Position numbers and translations under genes: made by a program. Below are positions 42,135 through 52,568 of a stretch of DNA of 64,000 bases, in pieces. This stretch comes from Chondrus crispus (Eukaryota > Rhodophyta > Florideophyceae > Gigartinales > Gigartinaceae). Positions within the stretch are counted from its first letter, which is position 1. Every line of letters starts with the position of its first letter. Where the stretch lies: contig NW_005179270.1 in the NCBI RefSeq assembly GCF_000350225.1, positions 1-64,000 of the forward strand, written 5' to 3'. The notes under the pieces are model-generated. The model saw nothing but the letters and a program-made list of their open reading frames with translations. It ran no database searches and was not told where the DNA came from.

Positions 42135-43751
42135 TTAATCTATACAGAACCGAAAAGAGCCGTCCTTCTTCGGGACGAGCACCACCGGGGACGCCCACTC
42201 GGTGCTCGCGGGTTCGATAACCCCTGCGTTCAACATCTTGGTCACCTCCTTCGCGACCATTTTGCGTATCGCGGGCCCCTTACGGTAGGGCATCAAGCGT
42301 ATCGGCTTGGTACCCGGTTCGAGGGTAATGCGGTGCTCCGTCGCTCGGATAGTTCCGAGCGCACCGCTCCACAGACTCGAGTGCTTACGGAGCATCTCGA
42401 GTACGTGGCCACGGAGCTTGTCATCCTCGATGTATGACAAATCAACCTCTTTTTCCCAATCCATCGGTGGATTTTCGGGATCCTTATTCTGTGGGGGTAC
42501 AGTACCCCCCGCCGTCGGGTGGTATAAAGGTGACCGTTCGTCCGTGTCGACCCCTCCGTCACCCGCGGCGGTCTGATCGTCGGAGTTGGATCGGCCAACT
42601 CCTACCCCTCCGACTTGATCGGTCAAGTCGGTCAGGTGTAGCGCGTGCGCGATCCCCTCGGCGACCCTACGTTCGGGCGTGAGGATGGCTAGGGGGTTGC
42701 GTTTCGCGTATCCCACGACGGTGTGCTTCGGAAGCCGCATATCCCGTAGCGAGAAGTTCGCGACGGTGACATCGAAGGTCCGATTCGGCAGAACCTCTGC
42801 GACGCCATTCGTCAACCTCATTCCATGTCGGTGTTGGAGTGAGGGCTTGGGCTCCAGGAACACGAGGCCCCTCCCGGCGGTTGTCACACGCACTCGGGCT
42901 TGTGACATCGCGGGGATGGTAACCCAGCGGGCGATTCGGATCGCCTGCGGGGCCTCTTCGCGTACATCCGGCCGGCTCGTCTGGCGTCCGCGTTGCCTGG
43001 TAGGGGGAGCCGGCTCCCCCTTCCCGTCGACGATGGCTACGGAGCCACCGTGGCGAAGTTCGAGCTTCTGGCCATCGATATCTATGCTGCGTACGTGAGC
43101 ATCGATGAACGCGGTCCCAAGTAGGACGGGAACAGCGAGCTGTTCGGCCACTACGAAAGGTATGCGGAACGTCGTGTTCCGCAACCTGACAACGAGATGG
43201 ACGACGGCCATAAGTCGGAGCGGGTTACTGTTCGCGCCAGCCAGTCGGGGTAATGGCGCGTCCCGGATCACGTAGTGGGTCCAGTCGGGAGGAAGGTCGG
43301 CCTTCCTCACTAAGTTGTACCACGAACACGTAACGACGGCGATCATGTGGGGCTTGAACGCGTTGCCTCCGGTGGCCACGGAGCCCAGGACGTTGTATAT
43401 TTTTGACGTCATGAGGCACACGAGGCCATCGACTATCTTAGGCGCGACCTTATCGGTGAGGTCGTTCCGTCGGGGCTTTCGCTTTCGGTGTTGACCCCTC
43501 TTGCGCTTCCTTCTACGCGTTTCTTGGGGCTTCCGCGGCTCGATGACGCCCCCTCGAGTGCTCGGGTTCATACGCGGAGGACCGTTTGTCGGTGGGCCCT
43601 GGCTCACGGAAGCTAGAGGATCGACGTGCTCCTTCCGGTCTGCATTACTTCCATCGCGTTCGCTCAGCATCACCGGGGCTGACGGTGTCCCGGTGGTGCT
43701 CTCCTCCAGCTTCAGGCTTACGGAGGCCTCGACGCTCCCGTTCTCCTGCAT
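42135..43751 (-). CDS. Gypsy Pol N-terminal part: protease-like domain and start of RT
   Basis: The 538-residue open frame begins with a disordered, basic Arg/Lys-rich part. A retropepsin-like domain follows: AVVTCSWYNLVRKADL sits where DTG would be expected, and the later VPVLLGTAFIDAHV matches the ILG region. A long linker (GRGLVFLEPKPSLQ, LRDMRLPKHTVVGYAKRN) leads to the RT N-terminus (YRKGPAIRKMVAKEV, VIEPASTEWASPVVLVPKKD, FRFCID). The frame ends at a TAA that replaces the Tyr codon of the usual FCIDYRRLN. The catalytic Asp and Gly of the protease are both replaced (VTC for DTG), so this copy should be inactive. Confidence 0.8.
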   Translation of the reverse strand: MQENGSVEASVSLKLEESTTGTPSAPVMLSERDGSNADRKEHVDPLASVSQGPPTNGPPRMNPSTRGGVIEPRKPQETRRRKRKRGQHRKRKPRRNDLTDKVAPKIVDGLVCLMTSKIYNVLGSVATGGNAFKPHMIAVVTCSWYNLVRKADLPPDWTHYVIRDAPLPRLAGANSNPLRLMAVVHLVVRLRNTTFRIPFVVAEQLAVPVLLGTAFIDAHVRSIDIDGQKLELRHGGSVAIVDGKGEPAPPTRQRGRQTSRPDVREEAPQAIRIARWVTIPAMSQARVRVTTAGRGLVFLEPKPSLQHRHGMRLTNGVAEVLPNRTFDVTVANFSLRDMRLPKHTVVGYAKRNPLAILTPERRVAEGIAHALHLTDLTDQVGGVGVGRSNSDDQTAAGDGGVDTDERSPLYHPTAGGTVPPQNKDPENPPMDWEKEVDLSYIEDDKLRGHVLEMLRKHSSLWSGALGTIRATEHRITLEPGTKPIRLMPYRKGPAIRKMVAKEVTKMLNAGVIEPASTEWASPVVLVPKKDGSFRFCID

Positions 43752-43897
43752 TCGCGCAGCAGGAGTTCCCGTGCTCGCTCCCGGAAACGGGGGATGTATT
43801 ATCGGACAATACCCCCCGGGTCCTTGGCGAGCACGCGGGGTCCGGTCTAGTCCGTAGGGATAAGACGGCTCACGCGACCGCGTGTACGTAACAGTCT

Positions 43898-45409
43898 TTA
43901 CCCTTTTTTCGAACTACCGGTGCTATCTGAGCTACCTTCCTGGCCATCGGTGACCAGGTCTTCTTCGGGTCCTTGGCCGCGTGGGTCCGGACGATTCCCC
44001 CACTGCGACCGCGCGACGTCAGCGAAGTATTCGGGTACTTCCTGACCTTGGCCTGCGACGTCCGGTCGTCGCAGGATATGGGGGACGAGGCGAGTCGGGT
44101 CTCCATCGCGACCCTCCGTGGGTAGAGGATACGGGTCCTCTACCCAATCTTGCAGGTACATGATCGCGTTTTGTACCTGTTGGGGTAACCGAGAACGGTC
44201 TCGGTCCCCTCTCCCTCCTTGACGGGGATACCTTGTGTCCGACGGGCGGTAATCCGGTCGATCACGACGATCGAGTTCGTTACGACGATACCAGCCTCCG
44301 CGTGGGGCGAAGCGTGTGCCCCCACCCGAACGATTCGGGAAACCTTGATGCGGGGGGCGGCCCTCGCCGACCGGCTGCCGGAGGAGATTACGCGCTCCGC
44401 GGCGCGTCTCCATCTGGTAGCGGTAGTTCCTGTACGCCGTGAACATCCGTTGTTCCGGCGACAGGAACGGCCACGCGTACATGGCGTGTCCGTACGTACG
44501 GCATAGACAGCACACGTACGCGCTGCCATCCGTTGAGGCGAAGGTCGCTGCCTGACGCGCCTCCTCATCGGTAAGGAGGGGTACGCGAGGGGCTTCGGCT
44601 CCTGCATCTTGACTACAGATGTCGAGCTCTGCGACCCGGGGGTCCGTACCCCTTGCCACTCTTGGAGTGGCCGCGAAGGCGGTCGCGTAACTCGATGTCG
44701 TTCCGGTCGACATCGGTGAGGGGGGTCGTCCCCCCACGGGTCCTCCTCCTTGCGTAATGAGGACAGGGTCGGCCTGCCACTCATCCTCCTCGATGAGGAG
44801 GGTCGAGGCGGGCGAACTTGTTGCGGCGGACTTCGTAGTCCCGCCAGCCCTCCCTGCCCGTTTCGTATTCGGCAGGGGTAAACCGCGCCAAGCGCGGTAC
44901 GTCGTGCCTTCCGCCGTGACGATACGGTGGATGGTTGGAAGATCGGTCTTCTGGCGGCTCGGCAGCCGCTGTACGGTTTCGGAAACTGCGGCACGGGTCG
45001 CCGGTGCCAGTCCCTGCACGAAGTAGTGCGCGAGGGACTGTTCGAAGAACATCTCCGTGCACCGGAACGCGGCAGTTTCGAGCCGGTCCGCGAACGTGCT
45101 CTCCGGTTCATGAGATTGCTGTCGCGCCGTCGCGACAGCGTCGTACGCTTCACCTAACACGTCGTCCGTTAGGTAGCGTTTCAGGAACTGCTTCACGAGC
45201 CCCGGCCAACTCACGTCGTCGTGTAGTTGGCCAGCGCGGAGGCCACGCATCGTATAACTCGTATACAGGCGCTCCGCGTCGCGCTCTAAGAAGTGCGCGA
45301 GGACTCTCACCGCAACACCTTCGGTAAGGTGTTGCCAGTTGAAGGTTATCCGGACATCCTTCAAGAACGGTAGGAGCTGGATTGGGTCCGTACCGTCAAA
45401 GCTCCTCAT
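43898..45409 (-). CDS. Gypsy Gag, capsid and nucleocapsid-like part
   Basis: This 503-residue frame begins MRSFDGTDPIQLLPFLKDVR, typical of the retrotransposon Gag capsid domain, and continues with FLERDAERLYTSYTMRGLRA and FVQGLAPATRAAVSETVQRL. A single zinc-knuckle-like CCLCRTYGHAMYAW has Trp where the last Cys should be. The rest is Arg/Gly-rich and probably binds RNA. The upstream Gag frame ends at TAA 45434-45436 and a TGA follows 3 bases later, so Gag is split in this copy. Confidence 0.75.
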   Translation of the reverse strand: MRSFDGTDPIQLLPFLKDVRITFNWQHLTEGVAVRVLAHFLERDAERLYTSYTMRGLRAGQLHDDVSWPGLVKQFLKRYLTDDVLGEAYDAVATARQQSHEPESTFADRLETAAFRCTEMFFEQSLAHYFVQGLAPATRAAVSETVQRLPSRQKTDLPTIHRIVTAEGTTYRAWRGLPLPNTKRAGRAGGTTKSAATSSPASTLLIEEDEWQADPVLITQGGGPVGGRPPSPMSTGTTSSYATAFAATPRVARGTDPRVAELDICSQDAGAEAPRVPLLTDEEARQAATFASTDGSAYVCCLCRTYGHAMYAWPFLSPEQRMFTAYRNYRYQMETRRGARNLLRQPVGEGRPPHQGFPNRSGGGTRFAPRGGWYRRNELDRRDRPDYRPSDTRYPRQGGRGDRDRSRLPQQVQNAIMYLQDWVEDPYPLPTEGRDGDPTRLVPHILRRPDVAGQGQEVPEYFADVARSQWGNRPDPRGQGPEEDLVTDGQEGSSDSTGSSKKG

Positions 45410-45433
45410 CGTAGGTCGGATCCCACGTCAGCG

Positions 45434-46469
45434 TTAGACGTACTTCGGGATCCATCCCGCGTCACCCGAGGTAACGGGCCTCGAGGTGTTATCGAGCCGG
45501 TACATACGGTAGTCAGCGACGGCGCTGAACTCTTGGATCATCGTATGTACCGGCTCGAGTCCGGGTTCGGCGGGACCCAGCGTCCCGAAGGGGGTGACGG
45601 GTAGCGTACGAACGTCTACCGGACCTGGATGCTCGGCGTAGTTCGCCGGCGGGTAGCCGCCCCAGCGGGGATGGACGAAGAACATCGGTACTCCGGATCC
45701 GCGGGCAGCTCCTCCACGGTCAAGGTCGTCACAATACGATACTCGTTCCATGTGACGCCTACTTCCGGGGACAGTCGGCAGTGCTTGGGTGTCAGACGCG
45801 TAATTCGCGCCTGTCGGAAGGCGGTTGCCTTCCGTGGTTCGGCTAGTGTCGGCACCAGCCGGTCCCCAACGGTCCGGAGCGACGGCGCTCGGAGATACGG
45901 TACCACCGGGCCCTCTCGTGGGGGCTCCGGGCACCCTTGCGGCCATGGTCCGTTCCATGTCACGAGCACGCCGACGCGTGGCGTTGAGCTCGGCGGAGAG
46001 GTGCGCTAACGCACCCAACTTTTCCGCGGACGGGGAGAATAGGTCCTCAAGTCGTCTCGTAGGGGTCGGCCCCTCGGGACTACCTTGCCCGGACGGTCCG
46101 GGCGATACGAGACGCAAATCTTCGACGAGCACTATCCGCGAGTGCAGCTCGTCGATCAGTGCTCGGGTAATTCTCTAAGGACTGCGTCACTCTATCGAAC
46201 CTCCCTTCACGCAGGGAGCGGAGATCGGCCATGCATCGAGTGTATACATGGTCCGATACATCGATCGGAAGGGAAGTACGGACTTCCTCGATGTATTCGG
46301 CTATGCGTTCGAACATCGCCGCCGCTCTTTCCTCGGAGGATCCGAGCAACGGTTCGCGGTCACGAGGACCTGCGTCGCCGTCGCCCGACGGGGCGGATGG
46401 GGACTGCACAGCGTCCGGACTCGGATCCGCCGCTTCAGAGCGGATCGAGATCTCAAACTCTTGGCTCAT
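45434..46469 (-). pseudogene. Gypsy Gag N-terminal part, frameshifted
   Basis: The first frame (MSQEFEISIRSEAADPSPDA, from 46469) is helical in its middle (AAMFERIAEYIEEVRTSL). It changes frame near 46165 into LVEDLRLVSPGPSGQ. The second part runs to GDAGWIPKYV and a TAA at 45434-45436. The start lies 80 bp inside the 5' LTR, as expected for Gag. It is less conserved than the capsid. Confidence 0.6.
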
Positions 46470-46548
46470 CTCGACGCGATCGGTTCGCAGAGGGCCTAAG
46501 AGTTCTTCTCGGAGAACGTACTCCGGGGTCTTCTAGGTTGGGAGACAC

Positions 46549-47211
46549 TGTAGTATAACACCCCCCAACGGAGAGGGGTGTATACTTAGCTCGACATAGA
46601 CCCCGTACGAGGGGCGAGAAGACGGGGAGAACACACAGCTAACGAGACAAGGAAGCGGGCCCTGGTAGCGTGGTAGAGCGGGACGGTCGGGGACGAGAGT
46701 ACGCGCGGGCCGGTCTACGCCTCAACGCCCCGGAGCAGCGCTGGGTAACGTACCAGCGCTGACGGGCGGAGGCGGATTTAGGCTCGCTCGCATACGCGGC
46801 TGTCCCCTATACGCTTTGTCCCGGTTAACGCGCGCGAAGGCGGATCACGCTCGTTAATTAAGCTCGAAGACGGACCTAGGCGGTAGGTCGTGGACAAGTC
46901 CGTGCTTGTCCACCTACTCCGCCGCCGGTGTCGCTCGTATTTAATGTATCCAATGCTTCTATCATAACACTACAGTACCGGTATGCTGTAGTAGCGTACT
47001 GCAGCGCGGGTCGTCCCGCGCTGTAATGCTGTCAGCCGTCGGGGCTGACAGCACACGTGTGAGACGCGTACTGTGCGTGTGGTGGTACGCTTCTCCTACA
47101 CGTGTACGCGTGTGGTCGCGGGTCCCCCGTACACGTGGGGGCATACGTGTGCGCGTGTGTGGTTCGTATTGATCTGATCTAAATCTAATCACGAACCGCC
47201 GTTATGCCACA
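46549..47211 (-). repeat. 5' LTR of the large Gypsy element (663 bp)
   Basis: In element orientation TGTGGCATAACGGCGG...TTATACTACA. Same family as 36209-36952 and the inverted copy 48026-48677. Confidence 0.85.
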
Positions 47212-48025
47212 CAGGGCTGTCCCACATCAACGCCTCTACAGTAGGCCAGAGGGTAATCGCGGCTGCACCAAGCGCCGCGGAGAAGGACGCCCTTCGCGAG
47301 ACGCCCGCATGCGGGGTGCTGTACGGACTAAATCGGAAGGAGTATCGCTTCTCAAATGCAATCTCCCCGTACAGCGTAGAACATAAGTAAGAAGAGGAGA
47401 AGGACTGATCGAGACTCCTACCCAAGTGAGGCCAGACACTCGCACGCGTGGCACACTCCGCCAGGCGCAGCTGCACGGGCAGTATGGACGTAATACAACA
47501 GGACACACCCATCGCTGTCCAGTTGGACACCTGCCGTTGCGAGGATCGGGGGGGTACTTCAAGGCTGAAGTCTTCAGGCTGTGGACCACCATGGGAAGTA
47601 TCTGCTAGCGGAGATGCAGATATCACCTCGCTAAAAACGAGACAGCCCGAAGCGGTGGCAAGACCGCAAGGGACGGCGTCGTGACGAGGGCGCACTCTGA
47701 GGATTTGGGGTTTGATAACCCCCGATCATACGCGCAGGCAAAGGGGACAGGTCAGCACACGCATAGACGAACGTCGTGGGAGAGAGGGCAGCGAAGGATG
47801 ACGCCCGCGCAGAAACGCGGGGAAAGGGAAAGGTGAATCGAAGGGTCACGCGTAAGGGGGAGGACCGAGGCGCGGACGGAGGTGTGTCGATCGGGGAGCG
47901 ACGCGGAGGAACACGCCGGCTAGCGAGAAGATAAGATCAAGACACGGGAAGGGATCAGATCAGACATGGTTTCTTCCGCACTCCTCAAGGGTGAACGGGG
48001 ACGTTCACTCTTGAGGACGGGGCCG
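47212..48025 (+). mobile_element. Internal 3' fragment of a second Gypsy element of the same family
   Basis: Directly before the inverted LTR lies the purine tract GAGGACGGGGCCG. Read from 48025 on the minus strand, about 270 bp match the beginning of the antisense gene of the large element (MSDLIPSRVLIL against MSDPVASRALVL), with a TAG after 15 codons. The remainder towards 47212 is probably the same element, decayed. A minus-strand frame 47189-47695 has no recognisable identity. Confidence 0.65.
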
Positions 48026-48677
48026 TGTGGCATTACGGCGGTTCATGTTTAGATTTAGATTAGATCAATACGAGCCACACACGCGCACACGTGTACCCAC
48101 ACGTGTACGGGGCGCCCAAGTGGTTACACATACACGTGTGATACACGTGTACGAGGCGCGCATACCCACGAGCACACGTGTACCACACGTGTACTGTCAG
48201 CACGGGACGGCCCGCGCTGACTACAGTAGCGCTACAGTACAGTCCGTACTGTACTGTAGAATGTTAGAATTGATTGTATACTAAATAACGGAGCGAGACC
48301 AGCGGCGGGGTAGGTGGACAAGCACGGACTTTTCCACGACCGACCGCCTAGGTCCGTCTTCCAGCTTAACTAACGAGCGCGATCCGCCTTCGCGCGCGTT
48401 AACCGGTACATAGCGTGTAGGGGACAGCCGCGTATGCGAGCGAGCCTAGATCCGCCTCCGCCCGTCAGCGCTGGTACGTCACCCAGCGCTGCTCCGAGGC
48501 GTCGAGGCGTAGATCGGCCCGCGCGTACGCTCGTCCCCGACCGTCCCGCTCTACCACGCTACCAGGGCCCGCTTCCCTGTCTCGTTAGCTGTGTGTTCTC
48601 CCCGTCTTCTCGCCCCCGTACAGGGTCTACGCCGAGCTAAGTATACACCCCTCTCCGTTGGGGGGTGTTATACTACA
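48026..48677 (+). repeat. Inverted third copy of the Gypsy LTR
   Basis: Runs TGTGGCATTACGGCGG...GTTATACTACA on the plus strand, opposite to the other two copies. With its purine tract upstream it is the 3' LTR of a plus-strand element whose body is mostly missing. Confidence 0.85.
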
Positions 48678-48678
48678 G

Positions 48679-50877
48679 CACCTTTAAGACAATAAACCAA
48701 ACTCACGACCGCCGATCCCGGGACAAACGGAAAACTCGCTTCACATGGTACTTCTGTCGAGAGACCCCGTCCGCCGTGCGCCGTTCTCTGTCGTTCTCCA
48801 GGGCTCCTGACGATTCCTTCGACGTCAAGAAGTTCTTCTTCTATTTCGACAACGTTTTCATGAAAGAGAAGAACGACCAGGAGAAGGCAAAGGAACTGCT
48901 TCCGTTCCTTTTTGGCCCGGCTTTCGAATTCTACTACAGCTGTTTTGCGGCTCATGACACCCTCACAGCGGAGATCATGAACTACGCCACTGTCAACATG
49001 GCCTTCTTCCACAAGTTTCAACCGCAGGAAGATCCTGAGGTGGCAATCCGTGTGACCGTCGACCTCAGGCTTCAGGAAGACGATTTTACTTCGTTCGTGA
49101 AGAAGGCAGACATTTTGTACTCTGCAACTGACTTCAGCGATTTTGCTAAGCTTGGACTTCTCCGCAAATCCATTCAAAGTCATCCCGCGCTGATTGAGGT
49201 CGTCATGTTCCGTAGCCCTACCACGTACACCGAATTTGTTGCCCCTATTATGATGTTCGACTGTAACAAGAAAGAATTCATTCCTGTCGGTTATTCTCTG
49301 TTCAATCATTCATCACCATCGGCTTCACTTTCAGGTCCCCGAGCCACCGGAGCCTCCTTCAAGAGCGGTCACGATGATAAATTGGAAAATCTCCCAGCTC
49401 GCAGAACTCTTTCTTCTGGTGAAGAAGTCTCGGAGAGTGTTCAATAAGCCCCTGCTTGACGAACATCTCTGTTCGTATTGTGGAAGGCAGGGTCATGGCG
49501 CCAATAAGTGTCCAGATAACCCGCATCGAGTAACTCGATGCAAATTTCGCAGTAAGGTTGGACACGCCGAACCTGCCTGTTCGGCGAAGGCTAAAGCTTG
49601 AAGGGAAGATGACTCGAAGAGGAATCAGGGAGGATTGGAAATCAAGAAAGTGAAGTTTGCTGATGAACATTCTCTGATTGTTACAGAAGGAGTTGCATCA
49701 TCCAAACCGGAAGTTGTGGCTGCCTTAAAGCGAAATGCTCAGGGAAAACCACTGCCGAAGCAGCATCACTCAGCTGCTGCCCCGCTACCGTCTCCTTCGA
49801 TGGTCGGTCCGATGGAATACATGCCCCCGCATCGCTAGTCAAGCGTAGGAGTTTTTATTGGGGTCCCGCGGAAGAACCGCAGGACGAAGAAGAGGAACAC
49901 TGCTCCGAAGTCAAACAAAGTGGCTAGGCTCCACAGCCATGTAGGGAGGTACATTCTTCTCACCGAACGCGCCAGAGCCCCTTCTGGGATCACGTTCGGC
50001 CAGCTGATTCCAGGTGACTCTGATGATGCGAAGAAAGAAATGCAGAAGTCATTCCGTTCGGGTACAAAGAAGACAAAAATTGCCACCGTAGAGGACAACA
50101 GTTTCCCCCGTCGACTCAAGTTGCTTCCCGTCAGAATCTACTGCAAAGAGGCACAGGCACTTCTAGATGCCGGGGTAATTCCCAACATGATGTCTAGTCG
50201 GCTCTCAGACGAACTCTCTCTGACCCCGTCTCCCACATCCCGACAAATCACTGTCGCCAACGGTGATACCTCACAATGTATCGGGACTGTCTCGGGAGTT
50301 CTTGTCTCGTTTACAGGCTTGATCGTCCCAATCGACTTTCTTGTTGCTTGTTGTGCTTAATATGCCTTTGGACCTCATCATGGGGTGCCCGACATTGGAA
50401 ACTTTGGCTTCTCGTCTTGATCTTCGCATACAAATGATGAAGCTTTCGTTCCAGGACAGAACCGTACATCTTGGCTTGTAATATGACCTATCCAGTACCC
50501 ATGTCGTGAAAGCAGGTACTGATAGTGAGGACTTCACTTCCGGTGTCGAAGGAGAGTTAAACGACACCGGGGAATCCGATGAATCCTCTTCGCTTTCTGA
50601 TTCTGAAGAGTACCTCGTAGCCATTCTATCGAATACAATCGCTGGAAACAACGTTGAAGAAGACCCCTTTGGAGCCTCCGTAACACCAGTTGTCGAAGAG
50701 GATGAAACCGATGATGATATGCCGCCGCTCGCCTCCGATGACGATTTCAGCGAAATTGATGATGAGAAGACTGAGAGCGGTGATTTGGAGACTGAAGATG
50801 TTACAGTAGTCGCAGATATTATGCAAGAAGATTCTAATGGAGAACAGGACGCGTCAAGCGCATCAGATTCTACCTAG
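48679..50877 (+). pseudogene. Gypsy gag-protease remnant of a second family
   Basis: The first open frame (to 49447) encodes a Gag capsid (FFFYFDNVFMKEKNDQEKAK, FHKFQPQEDPEVAIRVTVDL). After a frameshift near 49370 comes LAELFLLVKKSRR and a true zinc knuckle CSYCGRQGHGANKC. 49920-50360 holds the protease region (SGITFGQLIPGDSDDAKKEM; LLDAGVIPNMMSSRL where DAG replaces DSG/DTG), continued in another frame by PLDLIMGCPTLETL. An acidic Ser/Asp/Glu linker (50506-50877) follows. All parts match the Gypsy element at 54-62 kb, but RT onward is missing. The 5' side is cut by the inverted LTR. Confidence 0.75.
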
Positions 50878-50946
50878 CATGACATCGGCGAACCACCGTT
50901 TGACTGTCCAAACTGGACATGCAACTCCGGCAACCAAGTATGTTCG

Positions 50947-51276
50947 GTGGGACCTCCACCAAAGTTGCATGATACCGTTGAAGACTTTTCAGACTACAGT
51001 ACTTATTACATCGTAGAAACTTCTCTAGAACGCATTCAAGAACAAGCCCATCACGCCAACGCTTCCCACCAGATTTGTGACGCACCAGACTGCCGTATTT
51101 GTCATCCACTGCGTCGTTCCTTGAAACACACGGCGACGTTTCACAGTTGTACTTTCCATGATATGACAACGTCTATTGATTATTTGCCTCCGCCTGATAC
51201 CATCTTCATCTCTCAAAGGGTGATGCAGCACATGTGCATTTGTCAAAGCCATTGTAAACTGAAAAACTTGTTGTAG
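50947..51276 (+). CDS. Hypothetical frame of 109 residues, Cys/His-rich
   Basis: The frame contains NASHQICDAPDCRICHPLRR and MQHMCICQSHC. It may be the decayed continuation of the gag-protease remnant or flank of the neighbouring transposon. No family recognised. Confidence 0.25.
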   Translation: MGPPPKLHDTVEDFSDYSTYYIVETSLERIQEQAHHANASHQICDAPDCRICHPLRRSLKHTATFHSCTFHDMTTSIDYLPPPDTIFISQRVMQHMCICQSHCKLKNLL

Positions 51277-52306
51277 TTCGACTCAGCCCACCTCCACTTG
51301 TTTGCCATCAGCACCCAAAGCGTGCATTGTCGACCGAAGAAGTTCTCGACAATAATTGGATCGGAGCAAATTTGCCTGTTGGTGTTCACCTCTGCACGAG
51401 CCGAATCCTCGCCTTTTGGCTTCTTGACAGGAATGGTTGCACGAACTTCCCTAGATGCTCCTTGGTAGCCCTTTTCCATGAGAACTGCCCAATATCTTGG
51501 AAACTGTTCAACCAAAGGGCCAACGTCTGTGACATTGCGCTCGTCCGGAGAATTTCGGAGTTCCGCTTTGTGCATCCCATGTTCTCATAAAATATATCCA
51601 CGTCTAACACTGATCCCATGTAACGTCTGCTCGCCCCAATAGCTAGACCATTCGGCAGCAGGCTCACTTCTGTCTTGTAGCCGTACATTTTATGTTTTCC
51701 ACTAAAATACCCTTTTGCCTCCTCATGATTATCCCGCGGGCGGTTGCTTTGTTGAAATGTTACGTCTGTTGCGTACCTAGCCATGCCATATACTCTGAAT
51801 TGAGATTGATCTGCAAAGATGGGGGACATTTTGAACTTCGCCGCTGCTCGTTCGACATAAGTTGCGTAGGCGAAAGGTGTGACAATGCGTATGAAATTTG
51901 TGACCAATCTGTCAAACGATGTACTCTTCATATTAAACATTTTCGCTGCGAAATCCCCCATCGTGCTAGTTTTGCACACGCACAGTGCCATAAAGAGGAC
52001 ATCCTTTGTGTGATACCTTGATCTTTTACCGCGACCAACATTGTAGTTCTGGACGATAAAAGGGCGCAGTCGGTCATACACCCCCCGATACTCGGCGAGT
52101 GTGAAGTTTGTCACTTGCAAATCTGCAACATCACCTCCGTCGGTAACAAAAGAATCCAAAATGGGACAATCAGAATCTGTTTCCTCATCAGTCTCAATAT
52201 CAGCTCCTTCATCGTCATATTGGTTGAGTTTGTTGCTGCGTTCTGCGGCCAGCTCTGCAAGAAGACGAAGAGCATCTCCGGGTGAGGTGTGTGCACTATG
52301 GCTCAT
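51243..52306 (-). pseudogene. DDE_Tnp_4-like (Harbinger/ISL2EU type) transposase with one frameshift
   Basis: The 306-residue main frame from 52306 has an acidic N-terminus and a helix-turn-helix-like part (YHTKDVLFMALCVCKTSTMG). The DDE fold follows with FADQSQFRVY (first Asp), FSGKHKMYGYKTEVSLLPNG and GSVLDVDIFYENM. Near 51585 the match moves to the 51243-51575 frame: RYWAVLMEKGYQGASREVRA, TNRQICSDPIIVENFFGRQC. The position of the second catalytic Asp (DKGYQG in the family) is Glu here (EKGYQG). A minus-strand TATA-like CATATAAGCC lies near 52360. The element ends were not found. Confidence 0.75.
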
Positions 52307-52568
52307 GGTGTGGTGTCAAATCTTGAGACTGCCTGAAGACGAACTTTTCACTGTAGATGGCTTATATGGTGCAAGGGATTGGCCGGGTTCTGTGCTATGA
52401 ATTTTGAAAATTGGCGGGGAGAGAAGTCTCTCATGCACATTGTTGCATACAGTCCAATTGGTAGTTCTTGATAGTGTCAGCAGTAAGTATCTATTTTGAG
52501 AATTTACAGCGCTGTCAACAGATTGCGGACGATATTATGTGTTCCTCAATCTTTAATAATATAATAAC
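52307..52568. other. Spacer between transposase and TIR element
   Basis: Should hold the transposase promoter (TATA-like motif on the minus strand near 52360). Nothing else seen. Confidence 0.4.

Larger units (their letters stand above)
36209..47211 (-). mobile_element. Large decayed Gypsy-type retrotransposon with an antisense gene
   Basis: Similar LTRs lie at 36209-36952 and 46549-47211. In element orientation (minus) the inside reads Gag (46.5-43.9 kb), protease-like, RT, RNase H (43.75-40.8 kb). About 3.6 kb follow, holding a plus-strand gene, then a purine tract GAGGAGGGGGCCG and the 3' LTR. No integrase was recognised between RNase H and the antisense gene. No matching target-site duplication flanks the two LTRs (GGGGG against CAGGG), so the pair may have been rearranged. 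Confidence 0.8.

Noticed and set aside
36209..47211. A clean single insertion with target-site duplication
   Set aside because: The outer flanks are GGGGG and CAGGG; no duplication, so rearrangement between LTR copies cannot be excluded.
47189..47695. Minus-strand frame of 168 codons
   Set aside because: It straddles the LTR end and decayed element DNA, and no protein signature was found.
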